In this document: positions 11,202 through 22,121 of the stretch, one piece after another
Numbering within the stretch: position 1 is the first letter of the stretch
Layout of the letters: every line of letters begins with the position of its first letter
Origin: Cryoendolithus antarcticus
Lineage: Eukaryota; Ascomycota; Dothideomycetes; Cladosporiales; Cladosporiaceae
Assembly: GCA_002077065.1 (NCBI GenBank)
Contig: NAJO01000040.1
Coordinates: 186,001-250,000 of the forward strand
Direction: 5' to 3'
DNA length: 64,000 nt
Notes under the pieces: generated by a model
The model's database searches: none
What the model was told of the DNA's origin: nothing
The model's input: only the letters and a program-made list of their open reading frames with translations
Program-made: the position numbers and the translations under genes

Positions 11202-12431
11202 GCTTGCGTGTGGGATTCGCGACTCGTACTTCGCGATCACTGACGTTGAATGCCAATGATGCCCAGACCAGTCCGATGGAGCAACTTCGGCTGTTGTGGG
11301 GACGACTTGGCCGACTCCAGAGGTTTTGCAGATTCACGGAGAAGGAATGGATCAACGAGTGTGAAATCCAACAGGTTGCATGAGAAGACTTTCAGTAGTG
11401 CATGTACCTAATTAGTGGCGTCCTGCATGTTTTGTAATGATCGATGACGAGGATCGTGATCTCGGCCGAACGACCACATCATCGGGTCTTCGGGTCGAAG
11501 CAAGGCCTAAAATGAGAAGCTTAAATCCGCTACCCACCGATCGCGTGTCGCCGTCTCGCGTGGCATGTTCACCGCTCGGCAGAATTTGTGATGTTTGGTT
11601 CGGTTTCGCGACCTCACCTCTCCACCCACGCTTCAGACTGGATTACTTTTGGCGCTCAAGTACTGCTCTTGATGAGAGGAAGATGATCTATCGGTATCTA
11701 ATGGAAAGCTACTCACGATGGTTTGTTTGAGATTGCGTATGCATGTGTGAGACTCGCACTGTGCGAGCCGATATGTATCGAAGGGAGTCGCTATGACTAC
11801 GGCGGAGAGAAGTGACATGAGCGTATGACAGCGCGCCTTGTGATGTGATCTGACTGGAGGGTTTCCCATGGCTATGTGAGGGAAGGTTTGCTGCCAAGAG
11901 ACGCTGTGTGAAGTAGGAGCGGTAATGGAAGACCGCTGGCGACACGTCAAAGGTGATGCCGGTACGTACGATGCATGAATCTGCCGAGATGCTGTCGCTG
12001 ATGATGATCTCAGGCTTCGATGCTCCAGCGAGATGAACAAGTGTATACGAAGACATGCGCTGTCTGCGACGACCGATTAGCATGGCAAGTCATGTCAATA
12101 GTCAGCTGCGATGGCAAGCGACGATGCCAGATCGACCTCATCAGTCTGCCGCTCTCACTGTGTCGTTGAGCGAGGGTTGTACGTTGAGTCGAGAGAAGAG
12201 TGCTGCGATCTTGGGTGAAGCGTCGCCAAGTGAAGGGAGGTCGGATGAAGTATGGTGAGGTGAGTTCGAGGCGAGGAAGAGCACTCTCATGTGTAGGTCG
12301 CTCCTTCCTTAAGCACTGCATCACTGTGATTTCTGTTGTCCCCTATCACATGCAATCTCTTGGCAACGCTGTATACTGTTCCTCACTCTCCGCTTCTCTT
12401 CTCCTACTACACTCACTACTACACACCCTAG
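11202..12431. other. Long intergenic region, divergent
   Basis: About 1.2 kb between the MFS gene and the AT-hook gene. Open frames here (for example 11437-11730, 11633-12040) show no domains. The right end is a pyrimidine-rich tract (about 12385-12430) just before a donor-like GGTAAG, as expected for a transcribed leader. Confidence 0.4.
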
Positions 12432-12652
12432 GTAAGCACGGCTCCTACCCCCTATTCGCTCGGCGTCCGACACGTCACTGCCGAGAGTTCCCGCCGTTTG
12501 CTATAGTGACGCCGGCGAGGTCTAGACAGCCGCCAACGCACTGCCGAGACTTGCCGCTGTTTGCTAGAGTGAAGCCGCGTACTCTCGGCGGCGTTTCTCG
12601 GCGCTAACGGCGGCGTTTCACCTACTACTCATTTACTAATACGCACTAGCAG
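12432..12652 (+). other. Probable 5' UTR intron of the AT-hook gene
   Basis: Starts GTAAGCACGG and ends TTTACTAATACGCACTAGCAG, with a near-consensus TACTAAT branch site 13-20 nt before the AG. The ATG at 12658 follows six bases later. It is longer than the coding introns nearby and contains the GCCGAGA repeats described separately. Not needed for the coding frame, so it remains a prediction. Confidence 0.5.
12476..12577. repeat. Imperfect 39-bp direct repeat with GCCGAGA cores
   Basis: Two copies, 12476-12514 and 12539-12577, differ at about five positions. Both start CACTGCCGAGA and contain GTTTGCTA..AGTGA.GCCG. Inverted TCTCGGCG motifs and a CGGCGGCGTTT doublet follow at 12580-12617. Confidence 0.75.
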
Positions 12653-12657
12653 GCATA

Positions 12658-14964
12658 ATGTGTATCGACCACTTTGTCCGCTATGCATGCGGGTATACAA
12701 AGCTCTTCCCTACCATTTGTACCGAACAAGGCACCCCCTTGTTTATCCGACAAGCATGCCTGCAATATGAGCGACGGAAGTACCTGAATTATGGGGGATG
12801 CGGTGGACATAACGGCACATACTGTGCGCCTAGACGCCAACGTGTCCAGAACTGGCTCGAGGACACTGTTCCAGTTGCGGAAACACCACTCATCGAGCCA
12901 CTTCACTCTCTTACCGACGACAGTACATTGGACTTCACTATCGATGCGGACGTCGATACCACAGGCTACTTCCAGTGGTCTTCGAGAGATGCACCCACCA
13001 CTCCGACTACCACTCAAGCACATCAACTCGCTGGCAAGCCTCAATCAACCTCCCCAGTGCAGCTACCGCAGCACACTACCACCACGGCCACAATGATTGA
13101 CGAACAAGCACTCACTGGACTGAACGAAGTCGATCGGCTGAAGGCTATTGCCGCAGCGAACAGGCGTCAAAGGCACGACAAAGTTGCGAATGAGCTGACT
13201 GAACAGGGATGGCATTACAATGAGCTCACCTGGTACACCACCGAGCAGGAAAGAGCGGCAGCGCGCGGAGAAGGCGCAGCTTTGCCAGCTCCTAAGAAGG
13301 GCGTGAGAATTGGCAAGGGGCCGAGGGGTGGCAAGGGGAGCAGGGGCGGGAAGGGTATGTTTCTCATTCACTTGCAAGGGCTTCACTGATAGAACGTAGT
13401 AGGTACTCAAGGCCGCCAACAAGGCCGCCCCCGGAAGTACTCGGACGACCCGCTCCTAGAGGAGCAGTCTGACGATGAGGTTGCTCCACGCCGCAGTGGA
13501 AGATCTGCGAGACCAGACGACGAGTATGTCGACCAGATGAATGAGGAAATCAGTCCCGTCAAGAAGCGTGGTCGCCCAGCCAAGACACCCACCCAGCGCA
13601 AGCGGCTGAGCAACGATGGCCCCGTTCTGACCAACGAGACTCTCACGGTCGAGTCAATCAGGACGTACGCCGGCAGGATCACTAAGACATCGACTACGCA
13701 GGACAAGCCTACCACTCCACGCAAGCTCGCTTCTCCGTTCGAGCATCCGCGCTCGCTGCCCCGCAAGCCGAGGTACAACACAGGCATCTCGATGGGGCCA
13801 GCCGCGAGCGAAAATCAGCGATACCCGTCTATCACTGCTCCGGCGCCTGCCCGAATGAGTCCTCATCATCAGCCGACTGGGAGCATGGCGCCGCCGCGAG
13901 TGCCAAAGCCCAAGTTGGGGCAGTATGACTACAACACGAACTCGTATATGCCAGTCGCGGGCAGCTACGGGCAGATGCGGCCACCAAGAGGCTATGTACA
14001 AGCTCACCAGGGTCCCCAGGCGCAGATGACGCCTTCGTATCCGATGCCACCGTACCAGATGTCGCAGCAGTTCCACGGCCAGATATTCCAGCCGGCTCTT
14101 CATGCGACAGTGCCTCACCCAGGCTGCGGTCAAATGCCGCAGCCAGCCTTCACTCCGCAAGGGGGACTTGCGGCGCCTATGCGCGGGCTCAATCAGGCTG
14201 GTATGCCCACGGTACAGGGCAATTATGGGCACCAACACGGTCTTCCAGCCCCGACGCCATCCGAGGGTTACTGGGGCCCTCCCAACTATAACGAGCCAGT
14301 ATCAGATGCACTCAAGCAAGCTGTCCAAGATACCTACCACGGTGTCGTCCGCCGTGACAGCAAGTTCCCGGACAGATATCTGAACACCCTGGACAATCAG
14401 ACCAATATCAATCTGCTCACACAGCCTGCACAGTTGGCTACTTGGGTGCCGCCTTCAAGCGGACCTCTCGCTCAACAGATCCACAGCCAGCAGCAGTACA
14501 CCGGCAACAACTTCGAACAGCAGCACGGGCTGCCCAGTCAGGCAAGCACAACACAGACGAGCCAGTACTTCGACCCAGCGGCTACAGCCGAACCCGAGTG
14601 GCTCATCGGACAGCCAGCTGCGTTTCACGAGCCCGCTCCCGTCGACGATCCCATAGCCCGCGCCAACAGTCGCTTCAATCCGCTGAACATGTTCCGGGAA
14701 GAGCTGCCTCGCGGTCTGCCTGCGAGCACTCGCCCGGGTGACATCGCGCCTGCTGCGATGATGTTGTCGACTTCGTCCTCGAACTATCAGGGCAACAGCA
14801 CAGCGCAGGAACCTGAGAACGAGGGAAAGGTGGACCCGGGATTGACGATGGACGGGGTATTTGACGGAATGCACGTTGAGCAGGGTGACGGAAATGGCGG
14901 TGATCCAGACTGGGATGCGTTGATGGCGGATGGAGGGTTCGCGGTCGATGCTAAGGGATTGTGA
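12658..14964 (+). CDS. AT-hook protein, low-complexity, function unknown
   Basis: Model join(12658..13354, 13400..14964), 753 aa. The 45-nt intron runs GTATGT...CGTAG. The N-terminus has a Cys/His cluster (MCIDHFVRYACGY, then ICTEQG and YCAPRRQR), which may bind zinc but is not a family I can name. A conserved-looking block follows (LTGLNEVDRLKAIAAANRRQ, then ELTEQGWHYNELTWYT). Next come a G/K-rich stretch and two AT-hook cores, QQGRPRKYSDD and KKRGRPAKTP, which bind the minor groove of AT-rich DNA. The C-terminal 400 residues are P/Q/Y/M-rich with no domain. Probably a nuclear chromatin or transcription protein, by inference from the AT-hooks. Confidence 0.7.
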
Positions 14965-15786
14965 AGGGATTGGACAGGCAGGTCAGGTATGGAAAGGGCA
15001 TGAAAGCGGCGCAGGATGGGTTCGACGTGGGCATTCGATGACTGTCTTTGGCGTTTTTGATTTTCTGCGATACCCAGGATGGCCAGGACGGCCTTATTGA
15101 ATGACTGGCGGGAATTGCAGTCTTTGGGAATTAGTATAGATCAATTGGAATGAAAGTGCGATTAGCTAGCTTCCTGTCACCATTTGAGTGGCTGGGTCGT
15201 GTTACTACGGACTCGGCCGGAACAATTAGATACTACAGTGCTGCATCAGTGAGAGAGCATCGCACGTATGATCAGCCAGGCGCTTCTCACTGAAATCGAC
15301 GGGGGCCTTGTGCTATCATAGCACTAGCCGAAACAGTAGGATCCTACACTGTTGCGTCGACGAGAGGGACTTACGCCTGACTAGCCCTACTGCACTCGAA
15401 GACTAATAGCTTAGATGCTCGCAGCGAAGCAGACCCACCCATCTTTGGATGAAGCCGAAGACCAGCAAAAGATTACGAAAATGTGATTACAGCCGAACGT
15501 CTCGGACCACCCGACCGTTCGCAGCTGGCAGTGTGTTCCTTCTCAGTGTAACCTTATCAAGCCTGCGGGTTACATAGGCACACGTATATGTGCACGCGCC
15601 AGGCCATGCACGCATTGAGCAGGTCCTCTGCGCTGCAAGGATCGGTAGTGCTCTTCTAGATTCAGCAGCTGAACACGAAACGCTCACGATGAGTCTTCTG
15701 TATCATTCGCTCGAAGTCGCAGTTGTGACTGCATCGTCTGTCGCCTCCACATTGGCTTGTCCTCCTGTATCAGTGCCTGGCTTGCC
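14965..15786. other. Intergenic, between convergent genes
   Basis: 3' flanks of the AT-hook and pyridoxal kinase genes. It contains the imperfect repeat and hairpins near 15215-15375 listed separately. No gene seen. Confidence 0.45.
15215..15373. repeat. Degenerate direct repeat with internal palindromes
   Basis: Two units of about 43 bp, near 15215-15258 and 15327-15370, share GCCG(G/A)AACA, TACA(G/C)TG and GAGAG at matching spacing, about 70% identical by eye. The second holds the near-palindrome AACAGTAGGATCCTACACTG. A perfect 7-bp inverted repeat with a 1-base centre (GTGCTATCATAGCAC) lies at 15310-15324. Origin unknown. Confidence 0.45.
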
Positions 15787-17088
15787 TCACACCTCCTCAG
15801 TGGTCTCGGCACCCTCCCAACCAACGTTCAGACTCACTGCCTTGAAGTCTTCAACATCAGGCGGCTCCCTCAAGGGGCCTGCGTTCCTCACAACTCTCAC
15901 TTCCGCCGCCCTCGTATATCGCAGATGCCGCTCGTCCACTTCATCATCACCAGCTTTCCCGTTACTATGAGCTTCGGTCCACTCCTCGACCACGGCATTG
16001 TAATGCGTCGCTGTGTCCTTGAGCACGGCATGCATACTGGCCAGAACTTTCTCGGCTGCCCTCGCTAGTGGCAGATCTTGCGGCAATACATCATCTGGAC
16101 TCTGCCATGACTTTGTCGTCAGGAGACCCGCGGACGCAGCCGCTTGCCGAAGTCTGCCGGACATGAGCGATGCGAACATGTCCCCTGTGCCCGAGAAGAA
16201 GATGGGCAGAGCGGTGACAGTGATGCGGAACAGCCGAGGCTTCATATCTGAAGTAGCGGTCGAGCCTACGACAGACAGCTTTGCACTGGTAGCCAAATCC
16301 TCTTCCGCAGCAGACGGCGTGTTCGAAGTCGTAGCCGGCAGACGAATCGAAGTGATCAGCACATGCGGTGTTCGGTGAACCTGATGTAGCGTTGCAATCG
16401 CCTGCCGCATCGTGGCCATATCATTGATATTGACACCAGACAACAGCTCAGCCTCAAATTGATTCGGCAGTATCAGATCTGCATCCTTGAGCAGACTGCG
16501 ATAGACCGGCACGCATTCCTCGGCTACGTAGATCCGGCCATTGTCGCCCATTACTGGGTCTAGCACCCAGAAGAACGAGCCTGGCTTGAGTGTTGAGGCG
16601 AGACGAAGCTCACGTGCTATGTGGCCTACGGCTTCTACTACTTCGGCGGAAGGACAGTAGCCGGAAAGTAGCATGTCGAAGTCGTTCAGGCGGGCGGATT
16701 TGAGGCCAGCGTAGAGATCGGTAATTTCTGCTGCAGGAGTCTTGCGGCCACGGACGCGGCGGTAGGCGACGTGATTACCTATGAATTGCGTTCAGGAGTG
16801 TGAACATACTTGAGATCAATATTTGGCGTACTGTAGTTGACCGTGTGAATCGCGGAGACTTCGCAGCCCAGAGTCTGCATGCAGAAGGTTGCCATTGTGT
16901 TGCCCACATAACTACGTCTCGTTCAGTAAACTGTGTTTGGGAATGAGCTTCTGACTATAAGAGAACTGCCTACCCTGATGTTACCTTGGTCAATCATCAG
17001 CTACTGTTCAGATTGGTCACGGTGGCAGGTGACCCACATGACTGGCAATTGCCAGGACGTGAGTTTCTGGCACCTGTGCGTCCGCCAT
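15787..17088 (-). CDS. BUD16: Pyridoxal/pyridoxine kinase (Bud16/PdxK family)
   Basis: Phosphorylates pyridoxal, pyridoxine or pyridoxamine with ATP to give vitamin B6 phosphates in the cytosol. Model complement(join(15787..16778, 16832..16911, 16974..16984, 17038..17088)), 377 aa. Exon 1 is MADAQVPETHVLAIASH. An 11-nt microexon (GTAACATCAGG) supplies VTSG. Exon 3 continues YVGNTMATFCMQTLGCEV and AIHTVNYS, exon 4 NHVAYRRVRGRK. Joined, they give the family block SHVxSGYVGN. Exon 4 has the ATP-site blocks VLDPVMGDNGRIYV and LILPNQFEAELLSG, then FFSGTGDMFASLMSG with the catalytic GTGD. Introns are 53, 62 and 53 nt. The C-terminal extension after residue 330 is hydrophilic and not conserved. Confidence 0.9.
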
Positions 17089-17437
17089 GTTGACGTCGGC
17101 AGCCTCTGACCCGAGCGAAAATGTGGTGAAATGAGCTGATGGGGATATTGCAATGGAAGAGCATTTATCTGCGAATTGTAACGGGTGACTCGTCTGATGT
17201 CGGCGTCTCGGGGAATCTTTGTTCCGGCATCACTTTCGCGCCTCTCGAGCAACAGGTCCGCTGCGCTGCAACGCAACAGGCTCATCTGCTGGGTACTATA
17301 GACAGATGGCCCGCTATTATCATGTCCGTATGCTCACAGTATATCCTGAAGCACCCAATCGTCTCGCAGAATTGCCATCTGCCACTCGATTACCATCCGT
17401 TCACGCATTTGCATCGTCCACTTTCAAACATTCTCCT
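17089..17437. other. Intergenic, PdxK promoter and PCNA 3' flank
   Basis: Upstream of the kinase start and around PCNA's 3' end. A frame entering from the kinase (17001-17285, minus) has no features of its own. Confidence 0.4.
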
Positions 17438-18425
17438 CTACTCATCATCGCCGATCTATGATCTTGTCAGCACGGCATCCTGCGGTAGAGATTGAGCTTA
17501 CGTACCTTCGGCGCCAGGTAGAATCTGAGGTAGCTGTTGTTCGATAGCCCGTACTCCACCAAAAGCGGCACCTCGTTGCTCAAACACAGCCTCACCCTGT
17601 CCGACAGACCTGCAGCCTTGCAGAAGTTGACCAAGTACTTCAACGAGAAGGTCAGAGCGACCGGCTCTGTCAGGGAAATGTCCACACTCTTTGCGTCATT
17701 CTCGACGTTCGTGTGTTGGCGCAATGAGACGGAACCGTTACCGATATCGCCTGTGCAGGTAAACTTGACGCCCTCCTTCGTGCACTCGATCGCGACTGCG
17801 TCTTGTTAGTCCCATGTTTGAATCAAGCCAGTTGCTCATTCATTGCCTACCAGACTCAGACAACGCCGACAGATCCCTGGTTATCCTCGAGAACTCCGAG
17901 CTCGGCAGCGTGATCGTAGCCGCATACTCCGTATCCGGAATTCCCAAATGCTCCTGATCAATGTCCATCAACTTGATATCGTACTCGCTCAGGCGATCGC
18001 TCTCGGGGCTTTCGAACGTCAAGTTCACAACATCCGGCGCATCCTCCGCTTTGAGAGTGAGAATATCATCCCCTTGGGCGGCGCGCAGGACTTTCGTGAG
18101 CGAAGTGAGGTTGATGCCGAGAGCGATGTTGCGGTCGCAGCGGAAGGGCGAGAAGGATTCGGACTTGAGCATCATGCTCACGAGAGCGACGTGGGAGTTG
18201 TCCATGGCTTGGAGGGCGATGCCGGAGTCATTGCAGTCGAAGTTGCAGTCTTGGACGAGATCTTTGATCGCATCGACGACCTGCCATATTGTCAGTCGAG
18301 AGCACTCACAATGTGTTAAACAATACCATGTACCCTCTTCAGCATCGCCGCCTGCTCCAATCGTGCCTCAAGCACTATGATGTTGTCAGCTTTGGTGACA
18401 GCGAGCCAGTTGTGAGGAATGTACT
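17438..18425 (-). CDS. POL30: PCNA, DNA sliding clamp
   Basis: Homotrimeric clamp that tethers DNA polymerases and repair factors at replication forks. Model complement(join(17438..17455, 17506..17795, 17851..18280, 18334..18374, 18425..18425)), 259 aa, the usual PCNA length. Exon 2 reads [13 protein letters not shown], then [20 protein letters not shown], then [17 protein letters not shown]. The interdomain region and [13 protein letters not shown] are at the C-terminus, the last five residues on an 18-nt exon. The codon before LEAR reads GTG genomically, directly after a CTGAC...CATAG acceptor. A GTACAT donor 50 nt upstream supplies the A of ATG (context CAAAG-A), so the start codon appears split A|TG. 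All four introns are 50-55 nt. Confidence 0.95.
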
Positions 18426-18684
18426 CTTTGCGGTATTGTATGCGTCTCGGGGTACCACGCTCGTGTGCTTCGTAGTCGATCGGTTTAGCGAGGCTTGCAA
18501 TGGCAGATATGGGTTGGTGGTTGTGTATCGCAGCACCCAATATTATGTGGCCATCGCGTTGACGCGTAGAGTGGGCAGTCGCGTCTGCACGGGCCATCAG
18601 CAAGTGATTCTCCCATAGCGTTCCATTGTTTTGACAACTTGGAGCAGCGTATCTACCCTCAGCAGACCATATCAGACGGCCGAG
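18426..18684. promoter_or_regulatory. Bidirectional promoter, PCNA and amidase
   Basis: About 260 bp between the divergent start codons of PCNA and the amidase. It includes two ACGCGT-like bases (TTGACGCGTAG near 18556), the core of the fungal MCB element that drives G1/S genes in yeasts; relevance here is inference. Confidence 0.4.
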
Positions 18685-20474
18685 ATGGCATTCGAATCTC
18701 ATGTCTCGTCCGACAGTGACTTTGTCCTGCTACCAGCACGTAGTGGTCAGGCATCGATACCGTCTGTGTTCCAGGTGCCGAGACTGAAGGGTCACGACAT
18801 GTACGAGATCACGGTGAGTGAACTGCAGCAGCACTTCTCCAGCGGCGACATCACCAGCAAGGAGTACACTCAGTACTGTCTCAACCGTATACAAGCCTGC
18901 AATCCGTACCTCGAAGCTGTGATCGAGACCAACCCGGATGCTCTCAACATAGCGGAAGTTCTAGATCTCGAGCGGGCTTCGAAAAAGCTCAGAGGACCAC
19001 TACATGGCATCCCTGTACTGGTGAAAGATGTATGTCCAGCCAAGGTAAGTGCTGCTAGATTTTATTGTTGACGTGACGCCAGAACATGGCCACCTCGGAT
19101 CGCATGCAGACCACTGCAGGCTCGTGGGCATTGCTCGGTAGCATCGTGCCCAAGGACGCTCACATCGTATCTCAACTTCGTGAAGCTGGGGCTGTGATCC
19201 TCGGCAAGTCAAACCTCGACGAATGGGCTGGCATGCGGTGCAGCTACTACAGTACTGGGTTCTCTGCTCGAGGTGGCCAATGTCGCAACCCATTTGATCT
19301 CACACGAGAGCCATCAGGTAGCTCTTCAGGAAGTGCCGTAGGAGTCAGTGCGAACCTAGTGCCTCTCGCATTTGGCACGGAGACGGACACTTCGATCATC
19401 GGCCCAGCACTTGCCAATGGCGTTGTGGGCATCAAGCCGACTGTTGGTCTGACTTCGAGAGGAGGTGTAATCCCGGTCTCCGAGACTCAGGATAGTGTTG
19501 GACCATTCGGACGCACTGTGGCGGACGCAGTGCTCGCACTCGACGTGATCGCTGGGGCCGACGATGACGATAAGTTCTCGACACAGCCCGGCAGAAAGCA
19601 GCCAAGCAGCTACTTCGCCTACGTGACAGACAGGCGCAGTCTCAAAGATGCAACATTTGGCTTACCCATGAAGCGCTTCTGGGATGTGGCACCTGCACCG
19701 CAGCGTGCAGTAGTCGAGAAAGTCATCAATCTCATCAGGAGAGCAGGCGCTACAATCGTAGAGGTAGACATGCCGTGCGCTAAAGAGCGTCTGCATACGG
19801 ATGGTCGCTGGGACTGGGAAAGGTACGGTGAGTCCGATCCGGCAAAGTCGGAGATCACGGTGAGCAAGGTACAGACATACTACATGATGGAGCGTTACTT
19901 AAGTCAGTTGAAGAACACGCCAATGCGTACCCTGGAAGATCTTGTTGCCTATAACGACGAGAACAGTGGTGCGGAGGGAGGTAAACCAGATCAACTCCCA
20001 GCCTTTCCTGGGGGTCAAGATTTGTTCCATCGATGCGTTGCAACAAAAGGCATCAAAAGCGACACATACTACTCAGCTCTCCATCATTGCCAATCCCAAT
20101 GTCGCGAGCACGGCATCGACGCAGCACTCATGTACACCAATCCCACCACCAAGATATCCCAAACCCTCGACGCGCTCCTCTTCTGCGACATCAAGATGGG
20201 GGGCCAATGCATCGCAGCACAAGCCGGCTATCCCATCATCTCCGTCCCCGTCGGTCTAGACCCAGACGGCATGCCAGTCAGTCTCACGCTGCAGCATACG
20301 GCGTGGGAGGAAACACGGCTCGTCAAGTGGGCAAGTGCGATCGAGGACTTAGTGCTGCATGAGCTGCGTCCGAGGCCGACACCGACGTTCAAGAACCATC
20401 TGAGGAAGAACGTCCCGGTTGAGTATGCTTGGAAGTATCCAGGGGCGCCGAAGTGGGGAAGTAGTAGGGTTTGA
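18685..20474 (+). CDS. Amidase signature-family hydrolase
   Basis: Model join(18685..19044, 19083..20474), 583 aa. The 38-nt intron (GTAAGT...CGCCAG) is near the minimum for fungi. The amidase fold has a Ser-cisSer-Lys triad. The Lys is in HGIPVLVKDVC (about residue 114), and the Ser-rich loop EPSGSSSGSAVGVSANLVPL and GTETDTSIIGPA carry the two serines. The usual G before the nucleophile (DGS/GGS) reads DTS here. Further family blocks are VGIKPTVGLTSRGGVIP, SQDSVGPFGRTV (ETQDSVGP here) and AQAGYPIISVPVG. It hydrolyses amide bonds of small substrates; which amide is unknown. The first in-frame ATG gives MAFESHVSS. It is divergent from PCNA. Confidence 0.9.
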
Positions 20475-21042
20475 GGTACGCGACACAGCGTCGTTTCGCT
20501 GCTCGCTCAGGAATTTCGAGATCTATTTGCAGTGTCTTACCGTGGCTCTCTCAAAGGTCTGAAAGAAGTGCCTTGTGCTAGTATAACGTGCGCCATGAGT
20601 GGTGTCTCGAACCCGGTAAATTAGCGATGAATTGTCTCCTGGCCGCTTGCTGTCCATGCTTGCGGACCTACAGCTCTCGCTTGGATCTCCGGACGACGTT
20701 TGGCTGTCACGGCTTAGTCTCTAGACGCTTGAGGCATAAGGCCACAGAACTCCAGGCGTAGCACGCTTCGGGCAGACCAGCCACATCTTATCAACCATTG
20801 CGATCCAATACAGAATCGCATCCGGGATCCGGGATGCTGTGAAGCACTCCTCGGATGCAATTCAAAGTTCTCGCGGGGTCAGCAGTTTCCCCGCCCACCA
20901 GCTGTGTATACCGACAATGCAATAGAACGACCGCAACGCGACATGCAGTACATTGAAAGCATCGGAGCTGAAATTGAAGGTGACACAGTGGGACTACCAC
21001 ACCCTGACATCGAGCTTTGCAAGGAAGCTGAACATACTCTAC
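20475..21042. other. Intergenic
   Basis: Between the amidase stop and the SDR start. A CATCCGGGATCCGGGATG near-palindrome lies at about 20819-20836. No gene seen. Confidence 0.4.
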
Positions 21043-22088
21043 ATGGCATCAACACGTAAGACTGCCTACATCACAGGCGCAGCCTCGGGAATTGGCCTCG
21101 CCGTCGCCCGCTCCCTCAGCACTCGCGGCTACACCATAGCGCTCGGCGACCTCAACCTTGCCGCCGCCCAGAAAGCTCTCGCCACCCTTGACAACCCCGA
21201 CTCCATCGCCGTCGAAGTCGATGTCTCCTCTTGGGAGTCACAGCTCAAAGCCTTCGAAACCGTTATCTCAAAGCTCGGTAGGCTAGATGTCGTGATCGTC
21301 AACGCTGGAGTAGGCGAAAGGGTGTTCGTGCCGAATGACGGTGGCAAAGGGACGGGTTTTGTTAAACCGGATCTGACGGTCATGAATGTTGATCTGAATG
21401 GTTTCGTGTATACGACGAGTCTTGCGATCCAGCAGATGAGAAGGCAGGAGGCGCAAGGGGGATGGAGGGGAAAGAGTAAGTGCCTCCATCCAACCTCGAC
21501 TTAGGCTATGAAGCGGGGAAATGCGGACCAAGACCAATGAAGCTGACCTCAGATATAGTCGTCGGAACTGCGAGCGTCTGTGGTTTCTATTGCGTACCGA
21601 GTAAGCCTACATCCCTGCAATCGTTTACGCCATCAGCACAGAATGACTGACTTACACCACAGCTCTGCCAATCTATACCGCAGCAAAACAGTAAGTCCAA
21701 GTCTCGGCACTGGAAATTGTAAAGAGTCTTTAGACGTTGACATATATCCAGCGGCGCCGTCGGCTTCGTCCGCTCCTATGGCAAATACCTCCCCGAAGAG
21801 CAGATCTCCCTCAACGCAGTTTGCCCTCATGTACTCCGCACCGGCATCAGTACGAGCGCCTTCTACGACTCCCTCGAGAGTCAGCGTCTGCTAGTGCCTA
21901 TGACTGGTGTCGTCAAGGCATTCGAGCACTTCATCGATAGTGAAGATAGTGGCGAGTGCATGGAGATCGGTCCTGGGAATGTTCTAGAGATCCGCAAAGC
22001 ACCTGAGGTGGTCAATGCGGATAGCAAGCAGTTGAACGAGCTGCTATACCATCGTGGGCGGCCGTTGCATCTTGCGAAGGAAACGTAG
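21043..22088 (+). CDS. Short-chain dehydrogenase/reductase
   Basis: Classical SDR, NAD(P)-dependent oxidoreductase of unknown substrate. Model join(21043..21475, 21553..21600, 21663..21690, 21752..22088), 281 aa. The Rossmann motif is TGAASGIGLAVARSL, with the acidic GDLNLAAA after beta2 hinting at NAD preference. Other motifs are VEVDVSS, VIVNAGVG (NAG), VVGTASVCGFY with the catalytic Ser region, and YTAAKH (YxxxK) formed across the exon 3/4 junction. Exon 3 is only 28 nt. The second exon has two in-frame acceptors six bases apart (CTCAG at 21552 and TATAG at 21558); I chose the first, giving NIVVGTAS. The stop is 34 bases from the end of ATG6, which runs toward it. Confidence 0.88.
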
Positions 22089-22121
22089 GAGAGTAATGTA
22101 ATTGAAAAGCGCCAAAGCATT

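Noticed and set aside
13654..14238. 194-residue minus-strand Arg-rich frame
   Set aside because: Antisense of the AT-hook gene; the Arg-rich composition follows from GC-rich codons on the other strand.
20590..20625. tRNA B-box-like GGGTTCGAGAC on the minus strand
   Set aside because: No T-stem, acceptor stem or A-box could be paired around it.
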